64,000 nt of DNA, from positions 39,398-103,397 of the forward strand of contig CACYTP010000010.1 in assembly GCA_902777385.1 (NCBI GenBank), written 5' to 3'. The first letter of the stretch is position 1; each line of letters opens with the position of its first letter. The notes below the pieces were generated by a model that was not told where the DNA came from, made no database searches, and saw only the letters and a list, made by a program, of their open reading frames with translations. The position numbers and the translations under genes were made by a program. Below, piece after piece: positions 63,658 through 64,000 of this stretch. Origin of the DNA: an uncultured bacterium. Its GTDB lineage: Bacteria > Cyanobacteriota > Vampirovibrionia > Gastranaerophilales > Gastranaerophilaceae.

Positions 63658-63690
63658 ATGATTAGATTTAAGCATAGGGGGGGGGGGTAA
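63658..63690 (+). other. Leader ORF with 11-G tract, cassette copy 2
   Basis: ACGGAGGG precedes the ATG. The assembled frame is MIRFKHRGGG then TAA. Eleven G lie at 63677-63687. With 9 or 12 G the frame would pass through the repeat and stay open to the window end (about 110 codons), including the NNVENFDDKTV segment homologous to the stretch before the prepilin in copy 1. Confidence 0.7.
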
Positions 63691-63741
63691 AATCCTCTCA
63701 TAGTAAGGATTTACAGAATTTTATTGTACATCATCCTGAAG

Positions 63742-64000
63742 ATAACATGTCATTGCGAGGAGCCGAAAGCTCGGCGACGAAGCGAATTTCTGTACGGCAC
63801 TTGTGCCGGATAGCGACGAGATTGAGCGATTCGCACAACGTGCAGATAGCGAAACTCTCGGAGCGTGGAAGAAATCCAAGACAGCAATCCAGCTTATTAA
63901 ACAATGTTGAAAATTTTGATGATAAAACAGTTAGTTCTGTATCTAAAAAGTTTGAACAAGTTTCAAATAATGCAACTTTAAAAACAGTCGAAAAAACGGC
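63742..64000. repeat. Second copy of the CATGTCATTGCGAGG repeat, running off the end
   Basis: It begins AACATGTCATTGCGAGGAGC and continues through about 120 bp of repeat absent from copy 1, containing the hairpin CGGCAC/GTGCCG (63795-63808) and AGACAGCAATCCAG (63890-63903 region), then the segment GTTGAAAATTTTGATGATAA shared with copy 1. The 456 bp from 63545 onward hold no complete gene. Confidence 0.75.

Noticed and set aside
1..64000. tRNA, rRNA, CRISPR arrays, prophage
   Set aside because: I looked for T-loop GGTTCGA signals in the gaps, regularly spaced repeats and phage structural genes and found none. GGTTCGA at 24441 belongs to a palindromic repeat.

Overview
The window reads as chromosomal DNA from an AT-rich, fermentative, Gram-negative-type bacterium, most likely a gut member of the non-photosynthetic cyanobacterial sister group (Vampirovibrionia/'Melainabacteria', Gastranaerophilales). 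The basis is inference: the prepilin start with the FTLAEVLITLGIIGVVAAMT signature, a B12-binding radical SAM protein next to an RNase E/G as in cyanobacteria, an AMIN-domain cell-wall amidase, a membrane pyrophosphatase, a bifunctional AdhE, PilT and ComEC, and many lineage-specific proteins with coiled coils or membrane segments and no known domain. I see no rRNA, tRNA, CRISPR array, transposase or prophage.

Layout. 1-9.4 kb: adhE behind a promoter with a Rex-like operator, two transporters, a YD-repeat protein, then ndk-tgt-tmk. 9.4-14.3 kb: a SEC-C protein, convergent rimP-nusA, and a large coiled-coil protein. 14.5-19.4 kb: a GltD-type oxidoreductase with a secreted protein, and three lineage-specific proteins. 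19.5-26.4 kb: a membrane pyrophosphatase, then a patch of small hypothetical genes mixed with palindromic repeats, then ychF. 26.5-34.5 kb: a regulator made of four GntR-type DNA-binding domains, facing an operon of radical SAM protein, RNase G, two small membrane proteins and a TPR protein. 34.5-41.9 kb: a long leader before cobO, a phosphohexomutase, pilT, recF, yraN-queF. 42-47.1 kb: a dicarboxylate/amino-acid symporter, a matrixin-like secreted protein, rsmH-ftsL-like, and a HEAT-like protein. 47.3-51.7 kb: an orphan transketolase C-terminal subunit, ftsE-ftsX, a degenerate receiver/GGDEF protein, and an isochorismatase-like hydrolase. 51.7-64 kb: a prepilin with an unusual upstream cassette, ribF, rpiB-comEC, a TPR protein, amiC-murI, two tandem membrane proteins, and a second copy of the prepilin cassette running off the end.

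The most unusual structure is that cassette, found at 51,751-52,082 and 63,596-64,000. Each copy has a consensus promoter, a strong ribosome binding site, an ATG, a run of 10 or 11 G, and then a palindromic repeat; in the first copy a prepilin follows. In the second copy the assembled tract closes the reading frame after 10 codons, whereas 9 or 12 G would open it to the window end. This looks like a phase-variable or otherwise G-tract-dependent switch.

Other points of note are a repeated TAnnnT-6 nt-ATG arrangement that predicts leaderless mRNAs, a glutamate racemase whose only sensible start is ATT, an in-frame palindromic insertion inside a coding gene, and a short N-terminal Phe motif shared by otherwise unrelated proteins.
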